In this document: piece after piece, positions 25,795 through 35,278 of the stretch
How positions within the stretch are numbered: position 1 is the stretch's first letter
Layout of the letters: each line of letters opens with the position of its first letter
NCBI GenBank assembly: GCA_001560895.1
Contig: CP014326.1
Location: forward strand, 570,001 to 634,000
Direction: 5' to 3'
Length of the DNA stretch: 64,000 nt
From: Streptococcus mitis
GTDB lineage: Bacteria > Bacillota > Bacilli > Lactobacillales > Streptococcaceae
Program-made: the position numbers and the translations under genes
The notes under the pieces: generated by a model
Told to the model about the DNA's origin: nothing
The model's input: the letters and a program-made list of their open reading frames with translations, nothing else
The model's database searches: none

Positions 25795-26577
25795 TTAAGA
25801 AAAGTCAGCCTTGCTTTTGACGTCGCTGTATTCTTCAGCGATTTCTTGGCTGAGGATGTCCTCATAGGCAGGGAGTTGGATGTCCTGTCCGTACTTTTTC
25901 TTGAGAGCAGTAGTGACTAGGCGATAGGCCAGATTAGCATTACGAGAGAGGATAGGTCCGTGGAAGTAGGAGCCAAAGACATTCTTATAATGAACCCCTT
26001 CGCCGACCTTTTCTTCGTTGTTTCCATTTCCATAGACGACCTGACCGAGTGGTTTTTGGTCATCTGAGAGGAAGGTACGGCCTTGGTGGTTCTCAAAGCC
26101 AAAGTAGGTTTCATCGAAATCTTCGTTATGAATTTTAATATCACCGATAAAGCGGTTGTTAGTTTGATTGAGAGTGTAGTGTCCCATGACACCTAGACCT
26201 TCGATACGTCTTCCAGAAGCTTCGATATAGTATTGACCCAATAGTTGGAAACCTCCACAGATAGCAAGGACGACACCATTATTTTGGATGAAGTTGTCAA
26301 TGCTTTCTTTTTTAGCAGGCAAATCACCAGCAATGATGCTTTGTTCAAAGTCTTGACCACCGCCGAAAAAGGCGATGTCGTAGTGATTTTCATCGAAATC
26401 ATCGTGGAGAGAAACGATGTCAACTGTTACGTGAGCACTCAACTTTTCAGCTACATACTTGAGCATGAGGATATTCCCATTATCTCCGTATGTGTTCATG
26501 AGGTTACCATAGAGGTGGGCGATATTTAGCTGGTAAGGATAGTTGCCGTCTTTTGAGGAAAGTGAAGTATAAACCAT
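25795..26577 (-). CDS. gatD: Lipid II isoglutaminyl synthase, glutamine amidotransferase subunit
   Basis: The 260-aa class I-like (CobB/CobQ-type) glutaminase has nucleophile Cys107 in [11 protein letters not shown] and the likely His in the [10 protein letters not shown] segment. It hydrolyses glutamine and passes ammonia to MurT, which amidates D-Glu of lipid II stem peptide to D-iso-Gln, needed for cross-linking in streptococci. It overlaps the murT stop by one base (TAATG), showing tight coupling of the two subunits. Confidence 0.94.
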   Translation of the reverse strand: MVYTSLSSKDGNYPYQLNIAHLYGNLMNTYGDNGNILMLKYVAEKLSAHVTVDIVSLHDDFDENHYDIAFFGGGQDFEQSIIAGDLPAKKESIDNFIQNNGVVLAICGGFQLLGQYYIEASGRRIEGLGVMGHYTLNQTNNRFIGDIKIHNEDFDETYFGFENHQGRTFLSDDQKPLGQVVYGNGNNEEKVGEGVHYKNVFGSYFHGPILSRNANLAYRLVTTALKKKYGQDIQLPAYEDILSQEIAEEYSDVKSKADFS

Positions 26578-27920
26578 TAGTTCATCTCCTTTCTAACAAG
26601 TTGACGATTGGCTAGTAATTCTCGGAATTCCAGCATAGCAGTGTAAGTCGCAAGGATATAGGCATGCTTACAATCTTGGGCTTCAATCGTTTTAAGAACT
26701 TGTTCCAAACTACTTGTTTCGGTAATCTTGTCAGCTGGATAGCCAGTCACTCGAAGACGGCGTGCAATTTCAGAATGACGAACACCGCCAGCGTTGATTT
26801 CAGGAATGTCCATGTCAGTGATTTGTTCAAAATCAGCATCCCAGATCCAGCTTGTATCAATTCCGTCTGCATAGTTAGCATTAAGGAGGACAGAAAGGCT
26901 AAATGGATAAGGTGCTAGTTTGATCATTTCGATAGCTTGAGTTGCACCGACTGGATTTTTAATCAAGATAAGGGTACATTCTTTATTACCGATATGGAAG
27001 ATTTCTTGACGTCCAAAGACAGCACGGCTCTTGTCGAATCCCTGCTTGATTAGTTGTGAATCTGCACCAAGGAAACGGGCGATGGCAACCGCAGCTAGGG
27101 CGTTGTAGATATTATAGAGACCACCGATTTGAATACCGTATTCTTGTCCGTCAATGACAAAGCGAGAGCGATTGTTGGTTAACTCAACCAATTCTGTCAA
27201 GCCATAGTCGAGATCAGGACGTTTACATCCGCAGCCTTCACAGATATAGGCACCCAAGTTTGCATAGGTATTGTGCTCGTATTTGAGGATGCTTTGACAG
27301 TCAGGGCAGAGAATCCCTTCGGTATTGTAGTGAGCTAGCTGGGCTGGGCCTTTCTCCAAGTCAAAACCAAAATACTGTACAGGATTTGGAATAGCTGGCT
27401 TGTAGAAAAGTGGACTGTCTCCATTGAGGAGAACAGTGGCAGTAGGCACCTTACGAATAGCATCCAAAATCATCTTGTAAGTTGTATAAATCTCACCATA
27501 GCGGTCCATCTGGTCACGGAAGATATTCGTGATGACAAAAAGGCTTGGCTGGATATAGTCACAGATACGAGATAGGCTGGCTTCATCGATTTCTAGGACG
27601 GCAATATTTTTCCCAGTTTTAGAAGATTTGGCTGTTAAGAAGGTTGTCGCAATTCCTGTGATCATGTTGGCACCGCTTGGGTTGGTCAGAACTTGACCAT
27701 AAACCTCTTTTAAAATGCCGACAGTGAGGGCAGTTGTCAAGGTTTTTCCGTTGGTTCCAGTGACCACGACAATCTCGTAGTTCTTAGCTAGATTTTGTAA
27801 AATATCTTTATCAAATTGAAGGGCAAGTTTTCCTGGGAGCGTACTTCCACGGCCAAGATGGCTTAAAACGAAGTGGGAAGAACGCCCAGCTAGGAGGCCC
27901 AAAGTAGTTTTTAATTTCAT
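26577..27920 (-). CDS. murT: Lipid II isoglutaminyl synthase, Mur ligase-like subunit
   Basis: The 447-aa protein has the Mur-ligase P-loop [12 protein letters not shown] (about residues 53-64), a central domain, an inserted Cys4 zinc ribbon (CPDCQ...CEGCGC, about 205-232) typical of MurT, and the C-terminal DUF1727 domain that binds GatD. It activates the D-Glu carboxylate with ATP. It is first in the gatD operon. Start ATG 27920 lies near a TATAAT-like sequence (TATATTATA region around 27925-27935) and lacks a clear ribosome site. Confidence 0.94.
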   Translation of the reverse strand: MKLKTTLGLLAGRSSHFVLSHLGRGSTLPGKLALQFDKDILQNLAKNYEIVVVTGTNGKTLTTALTVGILKEVYGQVLTNPSGANMITGIATTFLTAKSSKTGKNIAVLEIDEASLSRICDYIQPSLFVITNIFRDQMDRYGEIYTTYKMILDAIRKVPTATVLLNGDSPLFYKPAIPNPVQYFGFDLEKGPAQLAHYNTEGILCPDCQSILKYEHNTYANLGAYICEGCGCKRPDLDYGLTELVELTNNRSRFVIDGQEYGIQIGGLYNIYNALAAVAIARFLGADSQLIKQGFDKSRAVFGRQEIFHIGNKECTLILIKNPVGATQAIEMIKLAPYPFSLSVLLNANYADGIDTSWIWDADFEQITDMDIPEINAGGVRHSEIARRLRVTGYPADKITETSSLEQVLKTIEAQDCKHAYILATYTAMLEFRELLANRQLVRKEMN

Positions 27921-27977
27921 GTTTCTATTATATCATAAAAGAGGGAAAAGACAGATTTGAGATTTCGCAGAAGTAAA

Positions 27978-27998
27978 AACAGCCCAGAGAGGGCTGTT
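27978..27998 (-). terminator. Terminator of the disulfide oxidoreductase gene
   Basis: AACAGCCC (27978-27985) / GGGCTGTT (27991-27998), followed on the minus strand by TTTTACTTCTG. Confidence 0.75.
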
Positions 27999-28018
27999 CG
28001 ATACGATTAAATCTTAAC

Positions 28019-29335
28019 TTAAATCGCAAACAAGTCATTCAAGTTCTCAGCCAAGGTTGGGTGAGTGAAGATTTGTTTTGTGAAGTAAGTGTAAGGAATC
28101 TTGTTGTCCATAGCAACAGTGATGATGTTGATGATTTCTTGAGAACCTTCTGAGAAGATGCTTGCTCCAAGAATTTCTTTTGTTTCAGTATTGACAACAG
28201 CTTTGAAGGCTCCGCGAAGGTCTCCATTTACGTGACCGCGAGGCATTGCTGCAACAGGGATTTCCTTCACTGCGTATGGAAGTTTCAAATCAGCAGCTTG
28301 GCTTTCAGTCAAACCGACTTGTGAAAGTGCAGGTGTGATGAACATAGTGTTTGGTACATTGAGACGGTCTTCAAGTGTGTAGCTACCATCTCCAGCAAGG
28401 TAGCTGTAAACAACACGGAAGTCATCAAGTGAAATGTAAGTAAATTGAAGGCCACCGTTGACATCTCCAACTGCAAAGACACCAGGAACGTTTGTTTGAC
28501 AATGTTTGTCTACTTTAATAGCACCACGTTCAGTTAGTTCAATATCTGTATTTTCAAGTTGAAGTGGTTCTACATTTGGTTTGCGTCCAGTTGAGTAGAG
28601 AAGGGCGTCGAAACGGTAAGTTTCGTTTTCAGTTACAAGGAGTACTTGGTCACCATCGTTTTTGATTTCAGTAGTGCGGATATTTTGAAGTAATTCAATA
28701 CCGTCTTCTTCCATGTATTGTTTAGCAAGAGCTGCGATGGAAGGTTCTGCACGAGGTAGGAAAGTATCCAAGGCATCTAGAACTGTAACCTTGCTTCCAA
28801 GTTTATTGTAAAGACCAGCAAATTCAAGACCGATATTTCCGCCACCAAGGACACCAAGTTTTTCAGGCAATTTGTCCAAGTTTTGGATACCTGTTGAGTC
28901 AAAGACATTTTTGCTTGTAGCAAGTCCTGGAATTGGCAAGACGTTTGAAACAGCACCAGTGTTGATGACGATTGTTTCAGCGGTCAGTTCTTTCTTTTCA
29001 TCACCAGCTTGGATTTCGATGACTTTATTTGAAAGGAAGTGAGCTTCCGCATCAAAGATATCCACGCCTGTACCTGCGACAGTAGCATAGTTTTTACCAT
29101 TGAGGCGACCAGTGATAGTGTTTTTGGTAGCAATCACTTCTTCAAAAGACAAGTCTTTCTCAGCAGCAACTAGCAAAGTTTTAGTTGGGATACAACCAAT
29201 GTTGATACAAGTTCCACCGTACATAGCTTTGCTACGTTCAACGAGGGCAACTTTTTTGCCAGCTGAAGCCAATTTACCAGCTAGTGTTTTACCAGCTTTA
29301 CCAAATCCGATAACGATTAAATCATAAGTTAACAT
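28019..29335 (-). CDS. Flavoprotein disulfide reductase (RclA/Har-like)
   Basis: The 438-aa class I pyridine nucleotide-disulfide oxidoreductase has the FAD motif VIGFGKAGKTLAG, redox pair C43-INIG-C48, NAD(P)H motif GGGNIGLEFAG, second FAD motif GVFAVGDVNGG and a C-terminal dimerisation domain. That domain reads IFTHPTLAENLND, with the His-Pro pair of this enzyme class. The combination fits the RclA branch; a pneumococcal homologue (Har) reduces hypothiocyanous acid made by host peroxidases, which suits an oral or airway streptococcus. That functional match is from memory. Start ATG 29335 with AAGGAGG just upstream. Confidence 0.88.
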   Translation of the reverse strand: MLTYDLIVIGFGKAGKTLAGKLASAGKKVALVERSKAMYGGTCINIGCIPTKTLLVAAEKDLSFEEVIATKNTITGRLNGKNYATVAGTGVDIFDAEAHFLSNKVIEIQAGDEKKELTAETIVINTGAVSNVLPIPGLATSKNVFDSTGIQNLDKLPEKLGVLGGGNIGLEFAGLYNKLGSKVTVLDALDTFLPRAEPSIAALAKQYMEEDGIELLQNIRTTEIKNDGDQVLLVTENETYRFDALLYSTGRKPNVEPLQLENTDIELTERGAIKVDKHCQTNVPGVFAVGDVNGGLQFTYISLDDFRVVYSYLAGDGSYTLEDRLNVPNTMFITPALSQVGLTESQAADLKLPYAVKEIPVAAMPRGHVNGDLRGAFKAVVNTETKEILGASIFSEGSQEIINIITVAMDNKIPYTYFTKQIFTHPTLAENLNDLFAI

Positions 29336-29340
29336 TTAGA

Positions 29341-29664
29341 ATTCCTCCTTTTCGACTTTCATTCTAGCACAAGAAAAAAACTTTTGCACAATTCTGCTAC
29401 GCTTTAAAAAAGTTAATGAAATAGTGGAAATTTTATCTTCATTTTCTAAGGAAAATCGTTTACATGACTTTATCGACGGATTTAACTATCTTTTGCTCTG
29501 GTCTTGTGTTATACTAGATAGGTTGCAAAGAAAACAGTACTTTTCTTTTGTGGAAAAGAAGCAACACGATTTTGTATCCAGTATATGAAAATACGTCATA
29601 AAAAGAAAAGTATAAAATAAGCCCTATAGGGTGGCTTCGCACCACCTTTAGAAAGAAGAAAAAC
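29341..29664. promoter_or_regulatory. Divergent intergenic region with long leader of the RNA helicase gene
   Basis: The 324-bp region contains an extended -10 (TGTTATACT, hexamer 29510-29515) toward the helicase, with a weak -35. A ~140-nt leader follows. It carries a U-rich/A-rich hairpin (CTTTTC / GAAAAG, about 29538-29560) and a GC-rich stem, AGGGTGG-CTTCG-CACCACCTTT (about 29627-29649), close to the ribosome site. Long structured leaders are common for cold-regulated DEAD-box genes; this is inferred. Confidence 0.5.
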
Positions 29665-31230
29665 GTGAAATTTAATGAATTAAACTTGTCTGCTGATTTG
29701 CTAGCAGAGATTGAAAAAGCTGGTTTTGTAGAAGCTAGTCCGATCCAAGAACAAACTATTCCCTTGGCCCTTGAAGGTAAGGACGTTATCGGTCAAGCAC
29801 AGACTGGTACAGGGAAAACTGCAGCCTTTGGCTTGCCAACCCTTGAAAAAATTCGTACAGAAGAAGCAACCATCCAAGCCTTGGTCATCGCTCCAACTCG
29901 TGAACTCGCTGTCCAAAGTCAAGAGGAACTCTTCCGCTTTGGTCGTAGCAAGGGAGTGAAAGTACGCTCAGTATATGGTGGATCAAGCATTGAAAAACAA
30001 ATTAAGGCTCTTAAATCTGGTGCCCATATCGTGGTGGGAACACCTGGTCGCCTTTTGGACTTGATTAAACGCAAGGCCTTGAAATTACAAGATATTGAAA
30101 CGCTCATCCTTGACGAAGCGGATGAAATGCTCAACATGGGCTTCCTTGAAGACATCGAAGCTATTATTTCTCGTGTCCCTGAAAGCCGTCAAACCTTACT
30201 TTTCTCAGCAACTATGCCAGATGCTATCAAACGTATTGGTGTTCAGTTTATGAAAGAACCTGAACATGTGAAGATTGCTGCCAAGGAATTGACAACAGAA
30301 TTGGTTGACCAATACTACATCCGTGTTAAAGAACAAGAAAAATTTGATACCATGACACGTCTCATGGATGTGGAACAACCAGAACTTGCTATCGTATTTG
30401 GCCGTACCAAACGCCGTGTGGATGAATTGACTCGTGGTCTTAAAATTCGTGGCTTCCGTGCAGAAGGGATTCATGGAGACCTAGACCAAAACAAACGTCT
30501 TCGTGTCCTTCGTGACTTTAAAAACGGTAACCTTGATGTTTTGGTTGCGACAGACGTGGCAGCGCGTGGTTTGGATATTTCAGGTGTGACCCATGTCTAT
30601 AACTACGATATTCCACAAGATCCTGAAAGTTATGTTCACCGTATCGGTCGTACAGGTCGTGCTGGTAAGTCAGGTCAATCGATTACCTTTGTTGCTCCAA
30701 ATGAAATGGGCTACCTTCAAATTATTGAAAACTTGACTAAGAAACGTATGAAAGGTCTCAAACCTGCAAGTGCAGAAGAAGCCTTCCAAGCAAAAAAACA
30801 TGTAGCTCTCAAGAAAATTGAACGTGATTTTGCAGATGAGACTATCCGTGCCAACTTTGAGAAATTTGGTAAGGATGCTCGTAAGCTAGCTGCCGAATTT
30901 ACTCCAGAAGAATTGGCTATGTATATCTTGAGTCTGACTGTTCAAGATCCGGATAGCCTTCCAGAAGTGGAGATTGCACGTGAAAAACCACTGCCATTTA
31001 AACCATCAGGTAATGGCTTCGGTGGTAAAACTAAGGGAGGTCGTCGTGGAGATGACCGTCGTGATAATCGCCGTGGCAATGGTCGTCGTGATGATTTCAA
31101 AAAAGGAAGTCGTGGCAATGATCGTTTTGATAAAGACAGACGTTACCGTAATAAAGACAATAAAAAACCACGCAATACTTCAAGCGAAAAGCAAACAGGC
31201 TTTGTTATTCGTAACAAGGGCGACAAATAA
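29665..31230 (+). CDS. cshA: DEAD-box ATP-dependent RNA helicase CshA
   Basis: The 521-aa helicase has all core motifs: Q motif near SPIQEQTIP, AQTGTGKT (residues 45-52), PTRELA, DEAD (about 150-153), SAT, IVFGRTKRRVDEL, ARGLD and HRIGRTGRAG. A Gly/Arg/Asp-rich C-terminal tail (from about residue 450) binds RNA. It unwinds structured RNA, supporting mRNA turnover and ribosome assembly. Translation starts at GTG 29665 with AGAAAGAAG upstream; no ATG is in frame near the N terminus of the fold. Highly biased codons. Confidence 0.94.
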   Translation: MKFNELNLSADLLAEIEKAGFVEASPIQEQTIPLALEGKDVIGQAQTGTGKTAAFGLPTLEKIRTEEATIQALVIAPTRELAVQSQEELFRFGRSKGVKVRSVYGGSSIEKQIKALKSGAHIVVGTPGRLLDLIKRKALKLQDIETLILDEADEMLNMGFLEDIEAIISRVPESRQTLLFSATMPDAIKRIGVQFMKEPEHVKIAAKELTTELVDQYYIRVKEQEKFDTMTRLMDVEQPELAIVFGRTKRRVDELTRGLKIRGFRAEGIHGDLDQNKRLRVLRDFKNGNLDVLVATDVAARGLDISGVTHVYNYDIPQDPESYVHRIGRTGRAGKSGQSITFVAPNEMGYLQIIENLTKKRMKGLKPASAEEAFQAKKHVALKKIERDFADETIRANFEKFGKDARKLAAEFTPEELAMYILSLTVQDPDSLPEVEIAREKPLPFKPSGNGFGGKTKGGRRGDDRRDNRRGNGRRDDFKKGSRGNDRFDKDRRYRNKDNKKPRNTSSEKQTGFVIRNKGDK

Positions 31231-31231
31231 G

Positions 31232-31262
31232 AAAAAGCGGTTCAAAATGAATCGCTTTTTTA
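31232..31262 (+). terminator. Terminator after cshA
   Basis: AAAAAGCGGTTCA-AAA-TGAATCGCTTTTT, starting 2 nt after the stop; one G-T pair. Confidence 0.85.
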
Positions 31263-31437
31263 TATAAGGAGACCAAGGGTGAAAGAAGATGGTGATAGCA
31301 AAGGATAGGTGAAATGGAAAGGTATTATCCATCCAACTTCTTATGATAATATGATATCAAAAATAAATTAGTTTGTCAATGATAAAAATCTATTTTTCTA
31401 AAATATTTCAGCTAGTCTAAATTGCAATTAAATAAGC

Positions 31438-31482
31438 AATTTTCAGATAATAATTGAAAATTCAAGCTTTTTATGTTATAAT
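31438..31482 (+). promoter_or_regulatory. codY promoter with overlapping CodY-like box
   Basis: -35 TTGAAA (31454-31459), 17-bp spacer, -10 TATAAT (31477-31482). AATTTTCAGATAATA (31438-31452) immediately upstream matches the CodY box AATTTTCWGAAAATT except at two positions, suggesting autoregulation. Confidence 0.65.
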
Positions 31483-31508
31483 GATAGCGATTAAATTCGA
31501 GGTGAAAA

Positions 31509-32297
31509 ATGGCACATTTATTAGAAAAAACAAGAAAAATTACTTCTATCCTGAAGCGCTCGGAGGAGCAGTTGCAGGAAGAACTTCCCTACAATGCGAT
31601 TACGCGTCAACTGGCAGATATTATTGATTGTAATGCTTGTATCGTAAATAGCAAGGGACGTCTCCTTGGCTATTTTATGCGTTATAAAACCAATACGGAT
31701 CGTGTAGAGCAGTTCTTCCAAACTAAGATTTTCCCAGATGACTACATTCAAGGTGCGAACATGATTTACGATACAGAAGCAAATCTGACAGTTGATCATG
31801 ATTTGAGTATTTTCCCTGTAGAGAGTCGTTCGGATTTTCCAGATGGCTTGACAACCATTGCACCGATTCATGTATCAGGGATTCGCCTTGGTTCTTTGAT
31901 TATTTGGCGCAATGATAAAAAATTCGAAGATGAGGATTTGATCCTTGTTGAGATTGCCAGTACCGTTGTTGGGATTCAACTCCTCAACTTCCAGCGTGAA
32001 GAAGATGAGAAAAATATCCGTCGCCGTACTGCTGTCACCATGGCGGTTAACACCCTTTCTTATTCCGAACTTCGTGCTGTTTCAGCGATTTTAGGGGAAT
32101 TAAATGGAAATGAAGGGCAGTTGACTGCGTCTGTGATTGCAGACCGTATCGGAATTACCCGTTCTGTGATTGTCAATGCTCTTCGTAAACTTGAGTCTGC
32201 AGGGATTATTGAAAGTCGCTCACTTGGAATGAAGGGAACCTATCTTAAGGTCTTGATTTCAGATATTTTTGAAGAAGTGAAGAAAAGAGATTACTAA
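31509..32297 (+). CDS. codY: GTP/branched-chain amino acid-sensing transcriptional regulator CodY
   Basis: The 262-aa repressor has an N-terminal GAF-type ligand domain ([21 protein letters not shown] onward) that senses isoleucine/valine. A C-terminal winged helix follows, with the recognition helix in [32 protein letters not shown] (about residues 206-237). It represses amino-acid acquisition genes in rich conditions. The family length is matched. Its stop overlaps the next start (TAATG), so pncA is co-transcribed. Confidence 0.96.
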   Translation: MAHLLEKTRKITSILKRSEEQLQEELPYNAITRQLADIIDCNACIVNSKGRLLGYFMRYKTNTDRVEQFFQTKIFPDDYIQGANMIYDTEANLTVDHDLSIFPVESRSDFPDGLTTIAPIHVSGIRLGSLIIWRNDKKFEDEDLILVEIASTVVGIQLLNFQREEDEKNIRRRTAVTMAVNTLSYSELRAVSAILGELNGNEGQLTASVIADRIGITRSVIVNALRKLESAGIIESRSLGMKGTYLKVLISDIFEEVKKRDY

Positions 32298-32872
32298 TGA
32301 CTAAAGCTTTGATTTCGATTGATTATACAGAAGATTTTGTTGCCGACAGTGGTAAATTGACAGCAGGTGCTCCAGCTCAAGCTATTTCGGAAGCCATTAG
32401 TAAGGTGACTCGGTTAGCTTTTGAACGCGGAGATTACATCTTCTTTACTATCGATGCTCATGAAGAAAACGATTGTTTCCATCCAGAAAGCAAGCTATTT
32501 CCTCCTCACAATTTGATTGGGACTAGTGGACGCAATTTATACGGAGATTTGGGTACATTTTATCAAGAGCATGGTTCAGACAGTCGTGTCTTTTGGATGG
32601 ATAAACGCCATTACTCAGCTTTTTCAGGGACTGACCTGGATATCCGCTTGAGAGAGCGTCGAATTTCTACAGTTATCTTAACAGGGGTTTTGACCGATAT
32701 CTGTGTCCTACATACAGCTATAGATGCCTATAATCTAGGATATGATATCGAGATTGTTCAACCAGCCGTTGCTTCTATCTGGCCTGAAAATCATCAATTT
32801 GCTCTAGGCCATTTCAAAAATACACTTGGAGCTAAGTTAGTAGATGAGAAGCTAAATGAAATTTCAGAGTAA
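32297..32872 (+). CDS. pncA: Nicotinamidase / isochorismatase-family hydrolase
   Basis: The 191-aa hydrolase has the catalytic triad signature: Asp9 in LISIDYTEDF, Lys in FWMDKRHYSAF (about 101) and Cys in LTGVLTDICVLHTAIDA (about 136). The metal-binding FTIDAHEEND segment (Asp/His) is typical of PncA, which converts nicotinamide to nicotinate for NAD salvage. Its ATG overlaps the codY stop by one base; the pair is a conserved streptococcal arrangement. Confidence 0.9.
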   Translation: MTKALISIDYTEDFVADSGKLTAGAPAQAISEAISKVTRLAFERGDYIFFTIDAHEENDCFHPESKLFPPHNLIGTSGRNLYGDLGTFYQEHGSDSRVFWMDKRHYSAFSGTDLDIRLRERRISTVILTGVLTDICVLHTAIDAYNLGYDIEIVQPAVASIWPENHQFALGHFKNTLGAKLVDEKLNEISE

Positions 32873-32908
32873 TTTAGTTGGTGAAATGAAAAAAATTTGA
32901 AAAAAGTG

Positions 32909-32937
32909 TTGACAAGAGTCCTAAAAGTTGATATACT
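32909..32937 (+). promoter_or_regulatory. Promoter of tRNA-Leu
   Basis: TTGACA (32909-32914), 17-bp spacer, TATACT (32932-32937): near-consensus and 15 nt before the tRNA. Confidence 0.85.
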
Positions 32938-32952
32938 AGTAAAGTAATCGAC

Positions 32953-33038
32953 GCGGGGATGGCGGAATTGGCAGACGCGCAGGACTAAGGATCCTGTGAC
33001 CGCTTTAGGTCGTGAGGGTTCAAGTCCCTCTCTCCGCA
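32953..33038 (+). tRNA. tRNA-Leu (anticodon AAG)
   Basis: The 86-nt class II tRNA has acceptor arms GCGGGGA and TCTCCGC (one G-T), discriminator A, D-loop with GGCAGACGCG, and anticodon stem CAGGA / TCCTG. The loop is CTAAGGA, giving anticodon AAG. A long variable arm (TGACCGCTTTAGGTCGTGA) and T-arm GGGTTCAAGTCCC complete it. CCA is not encoded. It marks the apparent synteny junction of the window. Confidence 0.95.
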
Positions 33039-33044
33039 TAGGAT

Positions 33045-33118
33045 AAGAGTTAGTTTAGGCTAGCTCTTTTGTTTTCATCTAATTCAAGTAGAGCAAAAAA
33101 ATTTTTGCTCTTTTTTTT
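33045..33118 (+). terminator. Tandem terminators after tRNA-Leu
   Basis: Two hairpins: AGAGTTAG / CTAGCTCT followed by TTTG (33045-33072), then GAGCAAAAA-AA-TTTTTGCTC with eight T residues (33091-33118). Confidence 0.8.
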
Positions 33119-33120
33119 GT

Positions 33121-33154
33121 ATTTCATAAACATTTCATATTTGGATTTTATAAT
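33121..33154 (+). promoter_or_regulatory. vex1 promoter with 11-bp-spaced direct repeats
   Basis: -10 TATAAT (33149-33154). In place of a good -35 lies a direct repeat, ATTTCAT (33121-33127 and 33132-33138), with 11-bp periodicity. That is the spacing used by OmpR-family activators; VncR from the same cluster is a candidate binder. Confidence 0.5.
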
Positions 33155-33179
33155 AGTCTTACAAATATGGAGGTGACAA

Positions 33180-34457
33180 ATGAATCCAATCCAAAGAGCT
33201 TGGGCTTATGTCAGCAGAAAACGACTGAGAAGTTTTATTTTATTTCTGATTTTATTGGTTCTCTTGGCCGGAATTTCAGCCTGTTTGACTCTGATGAAGT
33301 CCAACAAAACAGTTGAAACCAATCTTTACAAATCACTCAATACATCTTTTTCTATTAAGAAGATAGAAAATGGTCAGACCTTCAAGTTGTCAGACCTAGC
33401 ATCTGTAAGCAAGATTAAGGGACTGGAAAATGTCTCTCCTGAACTGGAGACGGTCGCAAAATTAAAAGACAAGGAAGCGGTGAGTGGCGAGCAGAGCGTG
33501 GAGCGTGATGATTTATCAGCTGCAGACAAGAACTTGGTTAGCTTGACAGCTCTTGAGGATTCATCCAAGGATGTGACCTTTACCAGTTCGGCTTTCAATC
33601 TAAAAGAAGGGCGACACCTTCAAAAAGGGGATTCCAAGAAAATCTTGATCCACGAAGAGTTGGCCAAGAAGAACGGTCTTTCGCTTCATGACAAGCTTCG
33701 CTTGGATGCTGGACAGTCAGAATCTGGCAAAGGACAAACAGTAGAATTTGAGATTGTCGGCATCTTCTCTGGTAAAAAACAAGAGAAATTTACAGGCTTG
33801 TCTTCAGACTTCAGTGAAAACCAGATCTTTACAGACTATGAAAGTAGCCAAATCCTTTTGGGAAATAGTGAACCTCAAGTCAGTGCAGCTCACTTCTATG
33901 TAGAAAATCCTAAGGAAATGGATGGACTTATGAAGCAGGTGGAAAACTTGGCCTTGGAAAATCAAGGCTATCAAGTTGAAAAGGAAAACAAGGCTTTTGA
34001 ACAAATCAAAGACTCAGTTGCAACCTTCCAAACTTTTCTGACCATCTTCCTTTATGGGATGTTGATAGCTGGAGCTGGGGCCTTAATTTTGGTTTTGTCT
34101 CTCTGGTTGAGAGAAAGGGTCTACGAAGTGGGAATTTTACTTGCACTTGGAAAAGGCAAGAGCTCGATTTTCCTACAATTCTGTTTAGAGGTAGTTTTGG
34201 TATCTCTCGGAGCTTTGCTTCCAGCATTTGTTGCAGGAAACGCCATTACATCCTATCTGCTCCAAACTCTACTAGCCAGTGGAGATCAGGCAAGCTTACA
34301 AGATACACTAGCCAAAGCAAGTAGTCTATCAACCAGCACCCTATCTTTTGCAGAATCCTATGTTTTTCTAGTTCTGCTTAGTTGCTTATCTGTAGCCCTT
34401 TGTTTCCTATTCTTATTTAGAAAATCACCTAAGGAAATTTTATCATCTATTAGTTAA
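33180..34457 (+). CDS. vex1: ABC transporter permease Vex1 (FtsX/MacB type)
   Basis: The 425-aa protein has one N-terminal helix (about residues 17-37), a ~240-residue extracellular domain (KTVETNLYKSLNTSF onward) and three C-terminal helices (about 287-312, 335-362, 395-418). This is the FtsX-like permease layout. It pairs with Vex2 (ATPase) and Vex3, encoded downstream. In pneumococcus the transporter is linked to the VncRS system and was proposed to export the Pep27 peptide. A BOX element separates it from vex2. Ribosome site GGAGGTG. Confidence 0.88.
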   Translation: MNPIQRAWAYVSRKRLRSFILFLILLVLLAGISACLTLMKSNKTVETNLYKSLNTSFSIKKIENGQTFKLSDLASVSKIKGLENVSPELETVAKLKDKEAVSGEQSVERDDLSAADKNLVSLTALEDSSKDVTFTSSAFNLKEGRHLQKGDSKKILIHEELAKKNGLSLHDKLRLDAGQSESGKGQTVEFEIVGIFSGKKQEKFTGLSSDFSENQIFTDYESSQILLGNSEPQVSAAHFYVENPKEMDGLMKQVENLALENQGYQVEKENKAFEQIKDSVATFQTFLTIFLYGMLIAGAGALILVLSLWLRERVYEVGILLALGKGKSSIFLQFCLEVVLVSLGALLPAFVAGNAITSYLLQTLLASGDQASLQDTLAKASSLSTSTLSFAESYVFLVLLSCLSVALCFLFLFRKSPKEILSSIS

Positions 34458-34563
34458 TACTCTTCGAAAATCAAATTTAAACCGTGTCAGCTTCGCCTTG
34501 CCGTACTCAAGTACAGCCTGCGGCTAGCTTCCTAGTTTAATCTTTGATTTTCATTGAGTATAA
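34457..34563. repeat. BOX element (boxA-boxC, no boxB) between vex1 and vex2
   Basis: ATACTCTTCGAAAATC (boxA) runs to TTTCATTGAGTATAA (boxC end) with the boxB module absent. It lies inside the vex operon, 11 nt before the vex2 start, with GAAGGAG just after it. Confidence 0.9.
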
Positions 34564-34575
34564 GAAGGAGAAATC

Positions 34576-35223
34576 ATGACTTTATTACAATTACAAGATG
34601 TTACCTACCGTTATAAGAACACTGCTGAAGCAGTCCTATATCAGATCAATTATAATTTTGAACCCGGGAAATTTTACAGTATTATTGGTGAGTCAGGAGC
34701 AGGAAAATCTACACTCTTGTCCCTACTTGCTGGTCTAGATAGTCCTGTTGAAGGTTCTATCCTTTTCCAAGGAGAGGACATTCGTAAGAAGGGCTATTCT
34801 TACCATCGCATGCACCATATTTCCCTGGTCTTTCAAAATTATAACTTGATAGATTATCTTTCTCCACTGGAAAATATCCGCTTGGTCAATAAAAAGGCAA
34901 GCAAGGATACACTGCTTGAGCTTGGTTTGGATGAAAGTCAGATTAAGCGGAATGTTCTCCAGTTATCAGGTGGTCAACAACAACGTGTTGCCATTGCTCG
35001 TAGTTTGGTCTCAGAAGCTCCAGTTATTCTAGCAGATGAGCCAACAGGAAATCTGGACCCTAAAACTGCTGGAGATATTGTCGAACTGCTCAAATCACTT
35101 GCCCAGAAAACAGGTAAATGTGTCATCGTCGTAACTCACAGCAAAGAAGTGGCGCAAGCGTCAGATATTACACTTGAGTTGAAGGACAAGAAACTGACTG
35201 AAACTCGCAATACGACGAAATAA
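34576..35223 (+). CDS. vex2: ABC transporter ATP-binding protein Vex2
   Basis: The 215-aa ATPase of the LolD/MacB class has Walker [12 protein letters not shown] (about residues 38-48), signature [15 protein letters not shown] and Walker [13 protein letters not shown]. It energises the Vex1/Vex3 permeases. Ribosome site AGAAGGAG directly adjoins the end of the BOX element, so the repeat insertion shaped its leader. The short ~50-nt gap to vex3 indicates one transcript. Confidence 0.92.
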   Translation: MTLLQLQDVTYRYKNTAEAVLYQINYNFEPGKFYSIIGESGAGKSTLLSLLAGLDSPVEGSILFQGEDIRKKGYSYHRMHHISLVFQNYNLIDYLSPLENIRLVNKKASKDTLLELGLDESQIKRNVLQLSGGQQQRVAIARSLVSEAPVILADEPTGNLDPKTAGDIVELLKSLAQKTGKCVIVVTHSKEVAQASDITLELKDKKLTETRNTTK

Positions 35224-35278
35224 TATGAGCTTTTTCTATTAGAATTATAAAATAGAACAACATCTAGAAAGGGAACCT

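Noticed and set aside
30974..31267. 97-aa Val/Met-rich frame overlapping the end of cshA
   Set aside because: It is an out-of-frame reading of the Arg/Gly-rich helicase tail; the composition is a frame artefact.
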